A DNA stretch of 62,000 nucleotides, from NCBI RefSeq assembly GCF_000003815.2, contig NC_049980.1, forward strand, positions 12,096,591 through 12,158,590. The letters are read 5' to 3'. Origin of the DNA: Branchiostoma floridae. Lineage: Eukaryota > Chordata > Leptocardii > Amphioxiformes > Branchiostomatidae. This document shows, piece by piece, positions 24,905 to 37,290 of the stretch (positions within the stretch are counted from its first letter, which is position 1; each line of letters begins with the position of its first letter). A program made the position numbers and the translations under genes. The notes below the pieces were generated by a model that searched no databases, had not been told where the DNA came from, and was given only the letters and a program-made list of their open reading frames with translations.

Positions 24905-27794
24905 CTGCAGCAAAGACAGAGAAAACTCGTGTATTCATTTCCAAATTAAAGTATGCAGAAGATGCTACTGGTGATGTATTAACAGTCATAACTTTCTACT
25001 CACAGCCTGGTGACATATGTCATACAGTCATACAGTCATCATACGAATATTTTATACTTGAGGGAATTCTTGAAATAGTTGTGCATGTGTCATACACAAT
25101 CCAGTTGTCCTGTTACTGAAAAAGTTGACTTGTAAATATTGTCAGTGGTTGGTTCTGTCACGGTGTGCCTGAGAGTTCTACCACACCAACGTCATACATG
25201 TACGTCAACCGATGATGAATCTGACCATGACGTGACAAAAGTATTCACTGGGAGATTCCAGCTGACTTTTCTCCAGATCAGATGGCAAATAAGCTGAGAG
25301 TTATATTCAGGAGAACATTCTGACAAAAGCTCATTTGGCATAGTCACTCACCTGTGGTTTAAACTACCCAACTGGAGGGATTAAGTCACAGGATTAAAGT
25401 GCTACAATGTGACGAAGTGTTGCCATGACTGGAGGTGTGCCACTTTGTATGCAAACTCAAGAAGTAATCTAGCAGGATCACGAACTCAATAACTAATCAC
25501 CGTCAGAGGAAGCACACTATTTATGGTAGGAATAATCCATTGGAGGAAGCTGGGCTGTCAGATATTATCCTGTACAACCGTCCATCAAGCCCCAGCTGCT
25601 AATGGATGAGGGTGAAATGCCAACTAACATTTGCGTTTCAGGAAAAATCTGGGATCAACAGGGCTTTGCAAAATGTGACAATAGACATTGAGGGAGAAAA
25701 TTTAAATTGAGGACAGCATTGTTTAATGTCACAGATAAAAATGTCAATTTCACAAAGTTAACTAGGCATAAAAGGGGAAGAACTTTCTCTGACTCAGATT
25801 TAAAAAAATTTTCATCACAGATTTTGGTACAAACAGATAATGACACAAATAACTATTGGAAGAGTCTTTCATAATTTGTAGGTGTCTCTGATGATACGAT
25901 CGCAAAAAATACTTGAGGACAAGGCAAACATATTTATCATAGTTGAACAATTGTACAATTTACTCCAACAATTGGCACGGCTATCATTAGTCAGGATGGC
26001 GTATAATCCCCACAGACAGACCACAAGAATGGTTCTGCAGACTGTGAAAGATGACAACGTTCTGCCTGACATTTCTCTCAGCCACACATCCTCAAGTGCT
26101 GACACCCCCCCATCTGCACATGATCACTCAAACCCTGCCTGCAGACCTTCCTGGTCTTTAGTTACTGGTGAAGTTCTATTAATCATGCCTCAGGATTGAT
26201 GAGCCATCCAGGCTAACTGCCACCAGAAAAGTGAGAAAAATCATCGGGACACCTAAGTTCACAAGCTGCACAGGTATCATGTAGGACTCACAATTGGACT
26301 TGCTGGTTACCAAAAATACAAAAATCCTGCTATGTCAAAAAAAGTTAGTGATATTACTGCATTGGTAAGACTTGATGAGGCATGGTCACATTTGTCGCTG
26401 AAAGTTGTACAATTTTGATGTCAAAGGATCCTCAAGCAGGCCATGACAGAACCATCAACAAGGATCTTACATTCTTAGATGTCCCTTTTAAGAACAAGAC
26501 AGTTGAATTTTGTGCGACTCTTCTCATAACACCCTCAATTTGTGATCATAAGATGATTATGACATAAACATGACCAGGCCCTTACTCTTAACCTGTCAAA
26601 CCTGAAATGTTCCCACAGAAAAACATTACATTACATTGCGAATAACGAACTTAGTATGCAGAACAAGTGTTTCATTAAGCTGTGGGCTTAGTGTAGATCA
26701 AATACTCATTACAGGCTTCATTGCATCAGAAGAAGAGTACTGTCAAACCCAAGGATGTTCATCATGTGGAAGGATTTCAGTCTTATTTCGGTCTCATCAC
26801 ACAAACTTGCACCAAAGGAAATTCTCAAATTTTTAATCATACATTAAAGCTAGCAAGTCCAACAACAATGGGGATCTAAGAAACCAGTCAGATGGTTACT
26901 GCACAATCTGGAATCTGCCCCCAAAAGAGTTATAGCTTGAGTTTGCCTTCCAGGGAAGATGGGGATTTCTTTCGCAGAGGATTTACCCCATTTTCCCCCA
27001 GGCAGCCCGCTCATGCAAGCGTAGAAAATTAGTTTTAAATGGGTGGGAGTGATGGATCGCGGATGTTTATCAAGTATAGTTCTACTTACATGTGGGCACA
27101 TGCATATAGCTTGGGTACATATTCGACATCAAAACACATGTGACAGTATGGGTTACTGTCTGTCAGCACTGGGGCAGACAAGAAAAATTGCAAGTCAAAC
27201 CTACATCTAAATACATATATCACACAAGTTCTCAGCATACCCTCAATAAATCAAGAAACGAAAAATCTCATGCCATTGTGATATATCAAAATGATTTTGT
27301 GACTTTCTTTTACTCTGATTCTGTTAATACATTTTCCAACTGGCTTCCATACAGCTGACATGAATACAAGAGGAAATAAGATAACCTTTGATAACCTATT
27401 CTGGGACCTTTGACCTAACTGTCAAAGTACTAATGTGCTTGGCATGTAGAAACATATGGAAACACTGACAAACAGACAAAAAAAAAATACGATACCAATT
27501 GCTTGTTAGAAAGTCATAAAATACTACAAACCATTAAAAGGTGATAGAATACAAGCTCCAGCAACCCTCACAAGGCTCTGACCAGAAAGTTTCAAAACTG
27601 CGCCAGAGTAATCATCATTGCAAATTCCTCCATTTATAATTTCTGGCTCTTGAGGCATGTGATCTACTCAGTCAACTGCTGTAAAAGGTGTATGCATCAG
27701 TAATAGAAGCAGTGATGCAGCTCCTGTCTGGTATACAGGGAGACCGCAGGAGGGGAAACAAGTGTGTATAATTTGAAACACAGCCGGATGGCAG
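24905..27794. other. mostly non-coding; donor-only signal and a patch at 26850-27080
   Basis: At about 25344-25351 the minus strand has a near-perfect donor CACAG/GTGAGTGA, but the only open segment behind it, from acceptor CTTAATCCCTCCAG, is 20 bases. 26850-27080 is a complex, CpG-containing patch that looks constrained rather than coding. The remainder shows nothing. Confidence 0.4.
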
Positions 27795-28316
27795 CACAAT
27801 CTTCCCCAGGTAATTGTATATAATGAATCCTTCCAGCACTGTAACAGTGTGGAAAATAAGGCTCAGTAAGGTGTCAACCAGAGAATGTACCTGTCGAATT
27901 CAAGATTAGCTGACGTTTGACGTGGCTTGGCATTTCAAGTAGATGCATATATGATAACTCAAATAGCTCCCTTAAAGTTTTCTCAGTTATACAGGTATGT
28001 TAATATTATTTCAAAAAGTAATCGCATCACTCATTTTATATTCTCTGAATTAACACATGTCACAGCCAACAATGAATTCAGGGTTTTGTTGTTTTTTTAA
28101 CAATTTTACAACAATAATAATTATTGATACAAATGTACTTTCCATTTTGAGCCTGGATATAAAATAAGGATAAGTAAAAAGCAAAGAGTTGAATGGCATT
28201 GAGGTCACAATTTTCTCCAGGTAACACTGGATAATGAATCCTTCCAGCTCAGTAATAATGTAGACAGTAAGGCTCAGGGAGGTGTCAGGAGGAGATATTG
28301 CCTTTATATTCAAGGT
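27795..28316. repeat. diverged direct duplication, about 110 bp, spaced about 410 bp
   Basis: Copy A (27795-27907) and copy B (28206-28316) share ATAATGAATCCTTCCAGC exactly, then AAGGCTCAG, GGTGTCA and ATTCAAG in the same order and spacing. The remaining positions have drifted or differ by small indels. Neither copy is an open frame. The retained blocks resemble clustered binding sites, so a duplicated regulatory module is likely; an old repeat-family pair is the alternative. Confidence 0.88.
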
Positions 28317-29870
28317 TTGAACCCGGACGTCCGGACTGAGACAGAATGATGCCTGATGTTATTATAGCGCTTTCATACAAGCTGGAGGAAAAAGGACTGT
28401 TACATTCCCAATTCTGTTTAGTGTCCCTTTTCACTAAATGGAGAGAGCTGAGCAATCAAAATTGGATTTGTTTGACATATAATTCATACAACCAAACAAA
28501 CAAAGCAGAAAAATTGTTCTTTTTCTAAAAAAAATGTGGAGCTATCTGTCAAATCTTAGATGGCTCTAAGCCTCTAGTGGAAAGCAGGTTAATGATCCAT
28601 CTTCTCCAAAAAAAGTGTATAAATTCTGGTCGATCACACCTAATGATTCCAGGTTTCCTGTCTAAATCTTGTTCCAGATCAGTCTAAAAATTTCATACTG
28701 TAGTCTCCTTAACCTCCCATTCTTACACCCACACAAAAGGTCTCCTTGCCAGAGCTAAAAATCAAATTGGCAACTTGGCCATCTGCACAGTAGTTTAAGT
28801 AATCTATAGCATAGGAAGAAAAATACTTAGCTCTCATGTAATATTAACATGCAATAAAGAACCTTTAACTGCATACTTTTTGGGTAGTAATCCCTTACTT
28901 TACATATCCTTCCTCCTTCAAATGGACAGCAGTAAAAACATTTGCATTTACTCCTTTGATGGGCCATAAATGGCAGCTTTAGTTACAAAGCCAGCCAGAG
29001 TCATTAGCAAAATGAGTTTGGAAAGAGGCCTTTTTGGCAGATGAACATCAAAGAATGATAAGATGGCCCACCCACATAAAATGGGAGGCTGCCCCATGGT
29101 TTAAGGAGTTACCCGATGTGTAATGGGGCCAGGGTTTACAACCACCTTTATGACCTCAACATTCCTCACATATGTAAGAGTTCTGTGTATACAACTAGCG
29201 CTTTCTTTTAATACCATTAAATATCATCTTTCTTAATAGCCAGTGATATCAGTGCACACAAGCTTCCAGCAATAATTCTAGGCATCCCCTTTACAACACC
29301 CAAAAGGGCTCTTCTCACGGTTTTCAGCACCTCGGACAGCACCTTCCATTCTACAGTTAGGGCCCTAAAGCCTTAACGCCCTAAGTTAACATCAAACTAT
29401 AGAAGCAAGGCAGTAAACCCGAAACTGAACCTAATAAGGCATCCATTTGTAGCTTTTCCTGCCTCAAAACTCTCCTTTTGAAGATTATCTTTCAAAGTAT
29501 ATTACTTCCATTAGTACCATCTGTTACAGCCATTATATGGGCAAAGGCTCCTTTTTTAAAGGTTATTTCCACTCATAAATATTGATGCACAACCATAAAC
29601 ACTTCTTTACCATTTGAAATTCAATTGCAGTCTTTTAATAAAGGGTTAGTGTCACCTGCACAAGAATAACTAAGCAAACTTTCTGACTGCCATTTAAAGT
29701 TTCTCAAAGCACAAAGGATGTCTTTTGATAAAAAAAAGGGTGTCCATAATGTACTACTGTAAACGAGAAATTTTTGAGGTGGTTTCATGTTTCCGGTTTT
29801 TGCGTTGCCAAATCACCTCGAACTTTAAACAACCGCGAACATTTTTCCATAGCAGTAAGAGGCTACAGTG
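28317..29870. other. non-coding, enhancer-like block about 28850-29350
   Basis: The block has high complexity. It includes an octamer-like ATTTGCATTTA, a CArg-box CCATAAATGG, and TCF/LEF-type CTTTGATG and ACATCAAAG within about 150 bases. It has no protein-like frame. The flanks are plain AT-rich DNA. Confidence 0.4.
28964..28973. promoter_or_regulatory. CArG box CCATAAATGG
   Basis: This exactly fits CC(A/T)6GG, the SRF/MADS-box consensus. It is flanked by TCF/LEF-like cores (CTTTGATG just upstream, ACATCAAAG at about 29046). Confidence 0.35.
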
Positions 29871-29996
29871 CAGGGTTGTAGCCAGCCCGAAATCATTTTC
29901 CGTCCCCCCACTTTTGACTGAAAATCCTATCGAGCGCCGTAGGCGCGAGATGTCGCGCCAAAGGCGCGACGTTCCTAGGGGGGTCCGGGGGTTCCT
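29871..29996. mobile_element. GC-rich repeat fragment with CAGGG end
   Basis: The segment begins CAGGGTTGTAGCCAGCC, which looks like a hAT-type terminus. It becomes sharply GC- and CpG-rich, with two adjacent hairpins: GCGCC-GTA-GGCGC (29934-29946) and GTCGCGCC-AAA-GGCGCGAC (29952-29970). It ends in G-rich AGGGGGGTCCGGGGG. The composition jump against AT-rich flanks indicates an inserted repeat. The right end was not found, so the element is truncated or degenerate. I recall similar CGCGCC/GGGGGGTCCGGGGG repeats in other marine invertebrates, but cannot name the family. Confidence 0.6.
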
Positions 29997-30951
29997 CTTA
30001 TAAACATATATCACATGAGGACTTCTCAAGTCTCAGTAAAGCACACCTACATGTACATGTACATGTTATAGACAAAACGTACCTAAAAATGTGACATAGC
30101 ATACTGTAAATTTATTTACTTTTGCAGTGGTCTTATTTTATGGTGGCAAGTAAAAGGGTGTTTGCATAGCATCTCCATTCACAGTTGAGATGAATTATGT
30201 AGTAAGTTAGTCATACATGGCAGCTACATGTATATTCACGGTGCCATGATCTTGCAGTAGAGATATCCGAGAAATCTCCATAAAATCCCAGAAAATAAAA
30301 CCAATGCAAAGCTTACAGTAGGTCCTGCAATAGTTATAGGATATATTAAAAAAATGTAAACTTTCAGTTAGCACCTATGAGTTTGCACATAGTACCTGCA
30401 CCAGAGTGGTCTATAGACAATATGCAACGTCTTCTACAGAATGAAACGCAAGCTGCCATTGGGACAACAGAAAAGAAATGCCAAGGCCTTTACTTAATGT
30501 AGGCAGCAAGATGAATGTTGCTGGGAATTAGAGATCACTTCTGAAATAGATTGTAGGGTAAAGTCGTGACAAGACATGATGCATGGTTCTGAATTGAATG
30601 GGGTGTCCATACCCGATAAAAGAAATTGGAAAGCAAGGCTTGAATAGGGCTTAATATAGAGACAGAGACATGCTGGTTGTGTGTGGGAAGACACAACAAT
30701 AAAGATAACCACAAGGGTGTGATTGACTCAGACAAAACCCAAAAGTACCAGACACAACAGCCTACAATATCCGAGGACGTGCTGTATCATCACAGTGTCT
30801 GTTATTTAGTCTTACATGCCGGAAAAACGATGGATGAGAAAAGCAAATAATCACAAGGTAAAAAATATCATATCATTGATGTAACAACTCCTAGGATTGT
30901 TATAAAACAGCATGGTGCTGGTAGAAAGTAACCTTCAGTAGTGAATCTTAC
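29997..30951. other. non-coding, (ACATGT)n and nothing else
   Basis: A TACATG microsatellite lies at 30048-30066. I see nothing else. Confidence 0.5.
30048..30066. repeat. (TACATG)n microsatellite
   Basis: Three units of TACATG. Confidence 0.9.
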
Positions 30952-31012
30952 CTGACACGTTCTGTTCCGCTGTATCTATGCAGGTATGCAGGTGGTACCC
31001 TTAGAGACCTGG
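30952..31012 (-). CDS. weak candidate minus-strand exon (61 bases)
   Basis: On the minus strand an acceptor GTGTTGCTTGTTTGACAG and a donor GTCAG/GTAAGA enclose 61 bases open in only one frame, giving RSLRVPPAYLHRYSGTERV. It begins with two bases completing a codon and ends with two left over, a phase that joins correctly to the candidate exon at 24832-24904. No motif was recognised. Length alone is not evidence; support rests on the splice sites and the phase. Confidence 0.22.
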
Positions 31013-33479
31013 CTGTCAAACAAGCAACACTTCCGACTAATGACAGATTAATGCATCAGAGCCATGCGAGAAGTGGACGGGCAACAATCAAAGAGTATGA
31101 CCTCACCAGAACATGTCCAGTTTTTCAAAAATATCTACTAAGGTTTACCATATGGAGGTTAAGCTGAGCTGCTGCTGCAATTATCAATACTTTTGGTAAG
31201 GACGTTTTTTTTTAAATCATCAACACTGACACGCACACACACAAAAGATATTAGATACAAGATGATCTCCTACTCACTGAAGTTCTAGTTCTACTGATAC
31301 ACCTGTATGTAATGATGTATGCATCTGCACTGCACTGCATACACATTCTATTGTATACATGTAAACAGAATTCTGTTATCAAATCAAGCTTTTGATACTT
31401 AAAATGTTGAGAGTTGTGATAACAGATTGGTGTCACCTAACTAACCTTTATTAAGACTCAAATTTAGGCTTATAAGACTTAAAATGTCTACAATTTTGCT
31501 ACTATCACTTTGTGATGCATTTGTATAAAATGGATGCAGAAAGGTATAAAGTACAGGACTGACTAGTTAGAGTTTACAGGAAGACCACTAACCATGCAAC
31601 ATGGCTAATATTGACAGGGGTGTGACACTGTCCAATAAATCTTCAGAGATGGTCATGAATATTACATTGAAAACTTCACAGCTCACTCAGTCAATGTCAC
31701 ACAGCAAAGGAGGAAAGATGTTCCGCTTGTAAACGATGGCCCGAGTAGAATTATGAAAACACGGCCAGCAAATCACTGAACCACATCCTCTGCAAGGGGA
31801 AGGACAGCTTTTAATAAATATTGCAAAGGGACATTTTGCTGGTTTACCTGTCAGGACACCCAGGAGAAAAGGACTGAGGAGAGACATAGTCCAGACCACA
31901 TAATCCTTAAAATAATTTTGAATTTTTCATGGGTGGTTCCATGAATTACTAAAATTACGATAAATGATGTTTCATAAATAGAGATTTAAATGTTACCTAT
32001 ATTTTTATGCTGCCCGTTTGAAAACCAAAACGCTTCTTTTCCTCCTACATCTGTCTTTTTCTTCCATCATCTTTCCCCTTTGAGATCTGCCATAGACTTG
32101 ATCTTCGTTTTTATTATTCTATTGACTGCAAACTTGTTTTACAAAATCCAATCCTTCAGAACTGAACTTTCATCCCCGGAGACCTACAGGTCAGTAAATC
32201 TACACATGAAAGTATCTCAACATCATGTTCATCAGGATATCAAACTTTCCCATTTTCCTGATGAATATTTTAGCAAGGCAGATTAAGTTTCACGAGAATG
32301 CATACATCTCCCTCCAAGGATATGGCCATTAGTCATATCTTTGAATCTAAAATGTAGACCCTGGAATTTTATGGCGGCGAACTTTGTGAACGGAGAGATT
32401 AAAATTTTACACGAGCAAATTTCACAGGCATGGTTTTACAGTGGTACAGGTGTACCCCTGGGGCTCCTGGCTGCTCAAAGATGCATGTCATGCCACAGTC
32501 TTTACAACTGCAAAAAGGGGAGCACAGATCTCATCAATAAGTAACAAGCCTTCAGGTCCCGCAGGCTTTAAACTCACAATAGATGAAAGCATAACCAAGA
32601 GATCAAAGCTTTTAATGAGACAGTATCACATGCTTTTGATGTGAATGCTTGCCTACTTGGGACCTAAACTTGAGTCAAGATAAGGTGGTTACTACTAAAA
32701 GCTTTTATCTGATGGATACGGCTTGTCTTCCCTATTGTTGAGAGATGGGCATTGCAAATCTTTGTGTAAACCTGGGGAACGTAAACAACATAAAGCACTT
32801 CAGCAATAAATATCTGATTCTAAGAACATTTTTAGAAAGTTGATGCATTAGGGCATGAAGTTTTATGCTATCTTGTCAGTTAAAGTAATAACCATGTATT
32901 CCCAGGGACTGCATGGTGGCTCATGCATAGTAGACGGGCATGCCTCATATTTGCACTTTGCAGACTTCAAATAAGCCTATTTCAAACAATAGGAAAACTA
33001 GTAAAACTCCTTATACATATAAAGTAATGTGGATTACTATTATTAAACAGAGAAGAATTAAAACAGAATTCTTATACATCATGCAAATGACTTCGTATTC
33101 TGTCTAATTTTCTTATATTTTACCAACCAATATTACATACATGTTCACTGTACTTATTTCATAATTCTGAAAATTCTCATTGTTCAAGTCAGAGGAATTG
33201 TGGTTAATTGTCACTGATCAGGTAAAATAAGATTTATCTATTTTTCTTATTTGCTATTGAACAAAGGTCAACGTATATACATTACTTGTCATTGGTAACT
33301 ATAGAGAATGCAAGTTTTTGTTCTATCTAAAAATTACTCACAAAATAGTTTCTTTTTAGAGAAGAACATGAATTAACAAAGTACAGGACCTTTTTCAGCA
33401 TATGGAAATATGGTCATCTGTTATCACTCCCATGAAAAAATAGATGTTTGACAACTCAGTTGTTCAATGGATTTCTTTA
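31013..33479. other. non-coding; patch at about 32290-32700
   Basis: A short CA run lies near 31231. 31276-31332 is a 57-base minus-strand open segment with donor TTCA/GTGAGT and a mediocre acceptor. 32290-32700 is more complex and CpG-containing (ATGGCGGCGAAC...) and may be constrained. The rest is AT-rich and plain. Confidence 0.4.
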
Positions 33480-34210
33480 TCTGTTGTATTTTCTCTGTAA
33501 ACAGCCTTATTCTGTCCGGTCATCTCAACAACTGCACATGTTGATCTCACCGGTCAGCTTCCCCCTCTCCATCTCTAGTGTACACCAATATAGTTAAAAC
33601 TTCCCAGACAGACCATCAAACTGTTTCCAGTCCAAAAGTACCAGATCCACTTTGTACTAACAGCAGCATCTTCCACACGAGCGTCACACTTACCAGTGAC
33701 AACATGATCCACCTTTCATTTATCCCTGCGCCATGGTTATAAGATGGATTTGTACGGGATGAGACACCGTAACAAGTTCAAACCCCTGCCACAGTCTCTG
33801 ACTGACAGTGTGATTACAGATTCTTCAGCTTGCATTCTGCGCTTAAATCTGGGCTCAGCTTGTCAGGATTCGGAGGTCTGATCTCTGAAAGGTCTCGGGA
33901 GTCCAGGCAAGTTCAGGGATTAACCTGTCAACTTGATTTGCGTGTAAAATGCAGATAGATTTAACCCCTTGGCTTGGCTAAAACGAAGGCAAAGCACTAA
34001 GAGCATTATGCAATTTCGACAGAGCTGAATGAACAATTATTGTTTGTCTTGTTAAACTTCAGCCTGTTAAGATAGCTTTTTGGAATCAACTTTGCTCTGG
34101 TTATAAGGCTTGACAGCAGGGAGAAGGTACAGGACAAGAAAATTTCCAGGTTCATTTTGAATTCGTGACGAAAGAACCTATCCTATCTTCATTTAACAAT
34201 GTTATCCGCT
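33480..34210. promoter_or_regulatory. candidate conserved non-coding block with Sox palindrome
   Basis: About 700 bases have higher complexity than the flanks, no long frame on either strand and several site-like words. The clearest is AACAATTATTGTT at 34032-34044, two facing ACAAT Sox half sites with one base between. The call as an enhancer rests on composition and is inference. Confidence 0.35.
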
Positions 34211-36380
34211 TAGATGTTATTAAACCAAGTTTGACTGTAGGACTATCAACTCTTCTCTACTCCGCTCTTGTTATTTTCTTGGACCAGTAAGATGCAGATA
34301 CAGATAGTAAGCCCCAAAACATGTGAACGCCTGCTGCCGCATGGTTGGTATAATCTGTTCATTTTCTAATCGGTCCGAAATTCGGCCTACTAATTTGTTT
34401 CAGGTCCATTTTTCCGGACCGGTCCAACAAGGAAAAACAGTTTTGCACACTCAGATTTCTCAGCATGTGCTCAGGTTATTGTTCAACCACCTCTGAATCA
34501 AAGTAAAACAAACAACTATGGAAAACCTACTATTTCAAGTGTCAAAACTAGGGCTTACGTTAAACTTAAAGGGATAAAATGGAGCTCTTTATATGTAAAA
34601 AAAAAAGCCCCGTCTTAGACCTGATTGATAAAGAAATGGAGTATTTTCTAAAAATAATAAAACAGGTACAATGTTGTTCCCAGTAATTAGCGCATCATGC
34701 TTCCTCTATGCATACAACAATGGATATCCTTATGAAACATGTAAGCTTGCACAGACAGTGTTGACACATTTGTCGACAGTACCAAACGTTTCCATAACCT
34801 TGACACACCTGATTTCCCACTTCCTTCACATTCACCTGATGTTCAGAGCAGTTCTCCCTGGGTTCCAAAATTAACTATACATAACAACAGACTGAGTAAG
34901 GCTTTTAGTAATCCACACTCCCTTAGACACATGACATGATCAAAGTACTTCTCAAGTTTCTGGGAACACAATATCCCCAAGTGTCAGGAGGAGTTACAAA
35001 TGTAGCAAGTAGCAATGAAATAATGTATAGAAATATAATTCAACTGTCAGGGGACTGCAATAATTGCTCTCCTTTTGTTAATGAAAAATTCAGCCGGTGC
35101 CTTCAGGGAGAAGTGTAAGTAGCTATAGGGCTGTTCACTTGCCACCTTTCATGCGTTCTGTGTAAAACCTTGAGGAAATGACAAAGTCCTTGAAGTCTTC
35201 TAACTGCAATAGCTTCAATACCCTTTTCCCATAAATGTCAGCTATCTCTGAGCGACCAATGAGCGACCAAGTTGGCATTTGTGTTTCCCTTGATTTTAGA
35301 GTGAAATATGGAGCAAGATGCAAGACTACAATTTCAAAATTTGTTCTTTGTCTATAAAACTCTTATGTGGTCATTCAGCAGCTACAGCCTCCAGTGGAAA
35401 AGGAGTGTAACCAACGACATACACCCTGTCCTCACATGCCACTACCTTTAGATAAATGTCTGTTCTTTACATAACCATTCATTGACTTCTTACAGATATT
35501 TTGACAAAAGAAACCACTGACTGCACACTTTGATCAATGTCCTAAAAAATTCAAACATAGGAGAGGGGTTTAAGATGACTTACTTTTACAACGTACGCTA
35601 CCATACACATCTTCTTCCTACGGTACAATACGGGATTTCTGTAGATTTTATGGAATGGTTAGATGAAGTGACACTTGGTTGCAATTTCCTTGGAATAAGC
35701 CTCAGCTTCAGTAAAAAGCTAACGTTAATAGTCTCAGGTGGTATGAATCCTGGGGAAAAATGGCCCGTCTATCCCCACCATCACTAATGCCCATGTATAT
35801 CTTCATCTTAATGCTGGCGTTGATAAGACAGGCACATTTGTCTCGGCAACATTAAGTGCATTTAAAAACGAAAGTCTTACGAACGGTCCTTTAACTTCAA
35901 TTTCGGGAAAGCTGGACATAAATAAAGGCTTACTGAAATACACACTTCAATTGCTTGATGTGATGGGCTTACATTGCTCAAATTTCGTACATAGAGAACA
36001 ATTTTTTTAACGTTTTGTGTATTTTGCTTTCTTTTCCATGTAAATAATACTTTTTCAATGTATATCCTGCATAATATTTGGAATATTAAGTCAAGTGTCA
36101 CACAAATCAAATTTTGGTTGCTCACCAGTGGCTCAGCGATCACTGTCTAGTGGAAAAGATGCGAGCTTTAAGAACAGAAGTTTCTAATCTAATACAATTA
36201 AACATATACATTGTATTCGACATGGAGTTATCTCTTTCATTACGAAACCGATGGCACTGACTGACAGGAAAATCTACCTCGCATTACCTATCTACGTCGA
36301 GCCCCAAATGTCTCAAGTCATGCATACAAAGATGCACATTAAGTCTCAATCCAAGTAATCTTTAACCTTTAAAGTGCTTC
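34211..36380. other. non-coding; repeat-like GGTCC patch and a microexon-like site
   Basis: 34370-34430 holds CGGTCCGAAATTCGG and the palindrome GGACCGGTCC, probably a fragment of a repeat. At 36126-36146 on the minus strand, 21 bases lie between an excellent acceptor (CTCGCATCTTTTCCACTAG) and donor CTG/GTGAGC, open as TVIAEPL. This is a possible microexon, unproven. Confidence 0.35.
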
Positions 36381-36660
36381 AAGCCACTAGTCTACTGCTC
36401 GCTGGACAGGATTTACGCAGGTAAATATCACTGCACGCGTCATGGCTGCCAAAGTCTCCATCTTCCTGTCTAAATGTCACGGAGGCTTTTATCAAAATCC
36501 ATCACCGCACATATTGTGCGTAAACTCCGACTTGAGCATCTCCGGATACGAAGCACTAAAGGGAAATAAACTGAGGATTCTCCGGTGCTTTGACTTTGGC
36601 AGCCATGCGGGTATCGAAATGAAAAGACACATGAGAAGGGCATTTTTTTAGTTTGCAACA
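36381..36660. promoter_or_regulatory. candidate conserved element with 16-bp separated inverted repeat
   Basis: This CpG-rich, complex block contains CATGGCTGCCAAAGTC at 36441-36456 and its exact reverse complement at 36592-36607. The plus frame 36442-36651 starts at the ATG within this repeat and has no recognisable protein features. A paired protein-binding site or a long-range stem are both possible. Confidence 0.4.
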
Positions 36661-37171
36661 AAGAGTTTTCTAGAACTATCGGCTGATTTGGGGCTGTATA
36701 TGGGTACTTCAGTACTGTTAACATGAAAATATGCCCTTACAGGAATGCACTTACATTTGAGGCAGAAACAGTGATGAAGACTGCTGTTGATACAATTTTC
36801 CTTATGAATATATTATGTACTCCAAACACAGTTATTGCAAACACAATATTTAAGTATAGAATCACAGATGGAATGATATAAAATGGCAAATTTGTAAACT
36901 TTGATATTGTACAGATCAACAAGCGGGTTGCATCTTCAGCAGAACTCCTAAACTAATTTTCTTCCAACACAATTAGAACTTTTTATTACAGTTAGCGTTT
37001 AAATCATTTAGCCTAGCACTCTAATTGAATTTTCTGAGAATAAAGCTCTTTACTCCAGACGTCTAATGGGAGATTTCCAGTTCAATTAGGAGGGCCACCG
37101 CAGAGTTCAATTATCACAGCACACGTGGTAATGCCTCGATCACTTCAATTAAAGGCAATTCCACTACCCTA
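36661..37171. promoter_or_regulatory. homeodomain-site cluster (four TCAATTA)
   Basis: TCAATTA or its complement TAATTGA occurs at 37022-37028, 37082-37088, 37107-37113 and 37145-37151. An E-box CACGTGG lies between the last two. 36661-36960 shows nothing. Factor identity is not deducible; NK- or Antp-class homeodomains bind such cores. Confidence 0.35.
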
Positions 37172-37290
37172 NNNNNNNNNNNNNNNNNNNNNNNNNNNNN
37201 NNNNNNNNNNNNNNNNNNNNNNNNNNNNNNNNNNNNNNNNNNNNNNNNNNNNNNNNNNNNNNNNNNNNNNNNNNNNNNNNNNNNNNNNNN
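37172..37290. other. assembly gap (119 N)
   Basis: 119 N bases are present, interrupting the regulatory-looking block. Confidence 0.99.
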
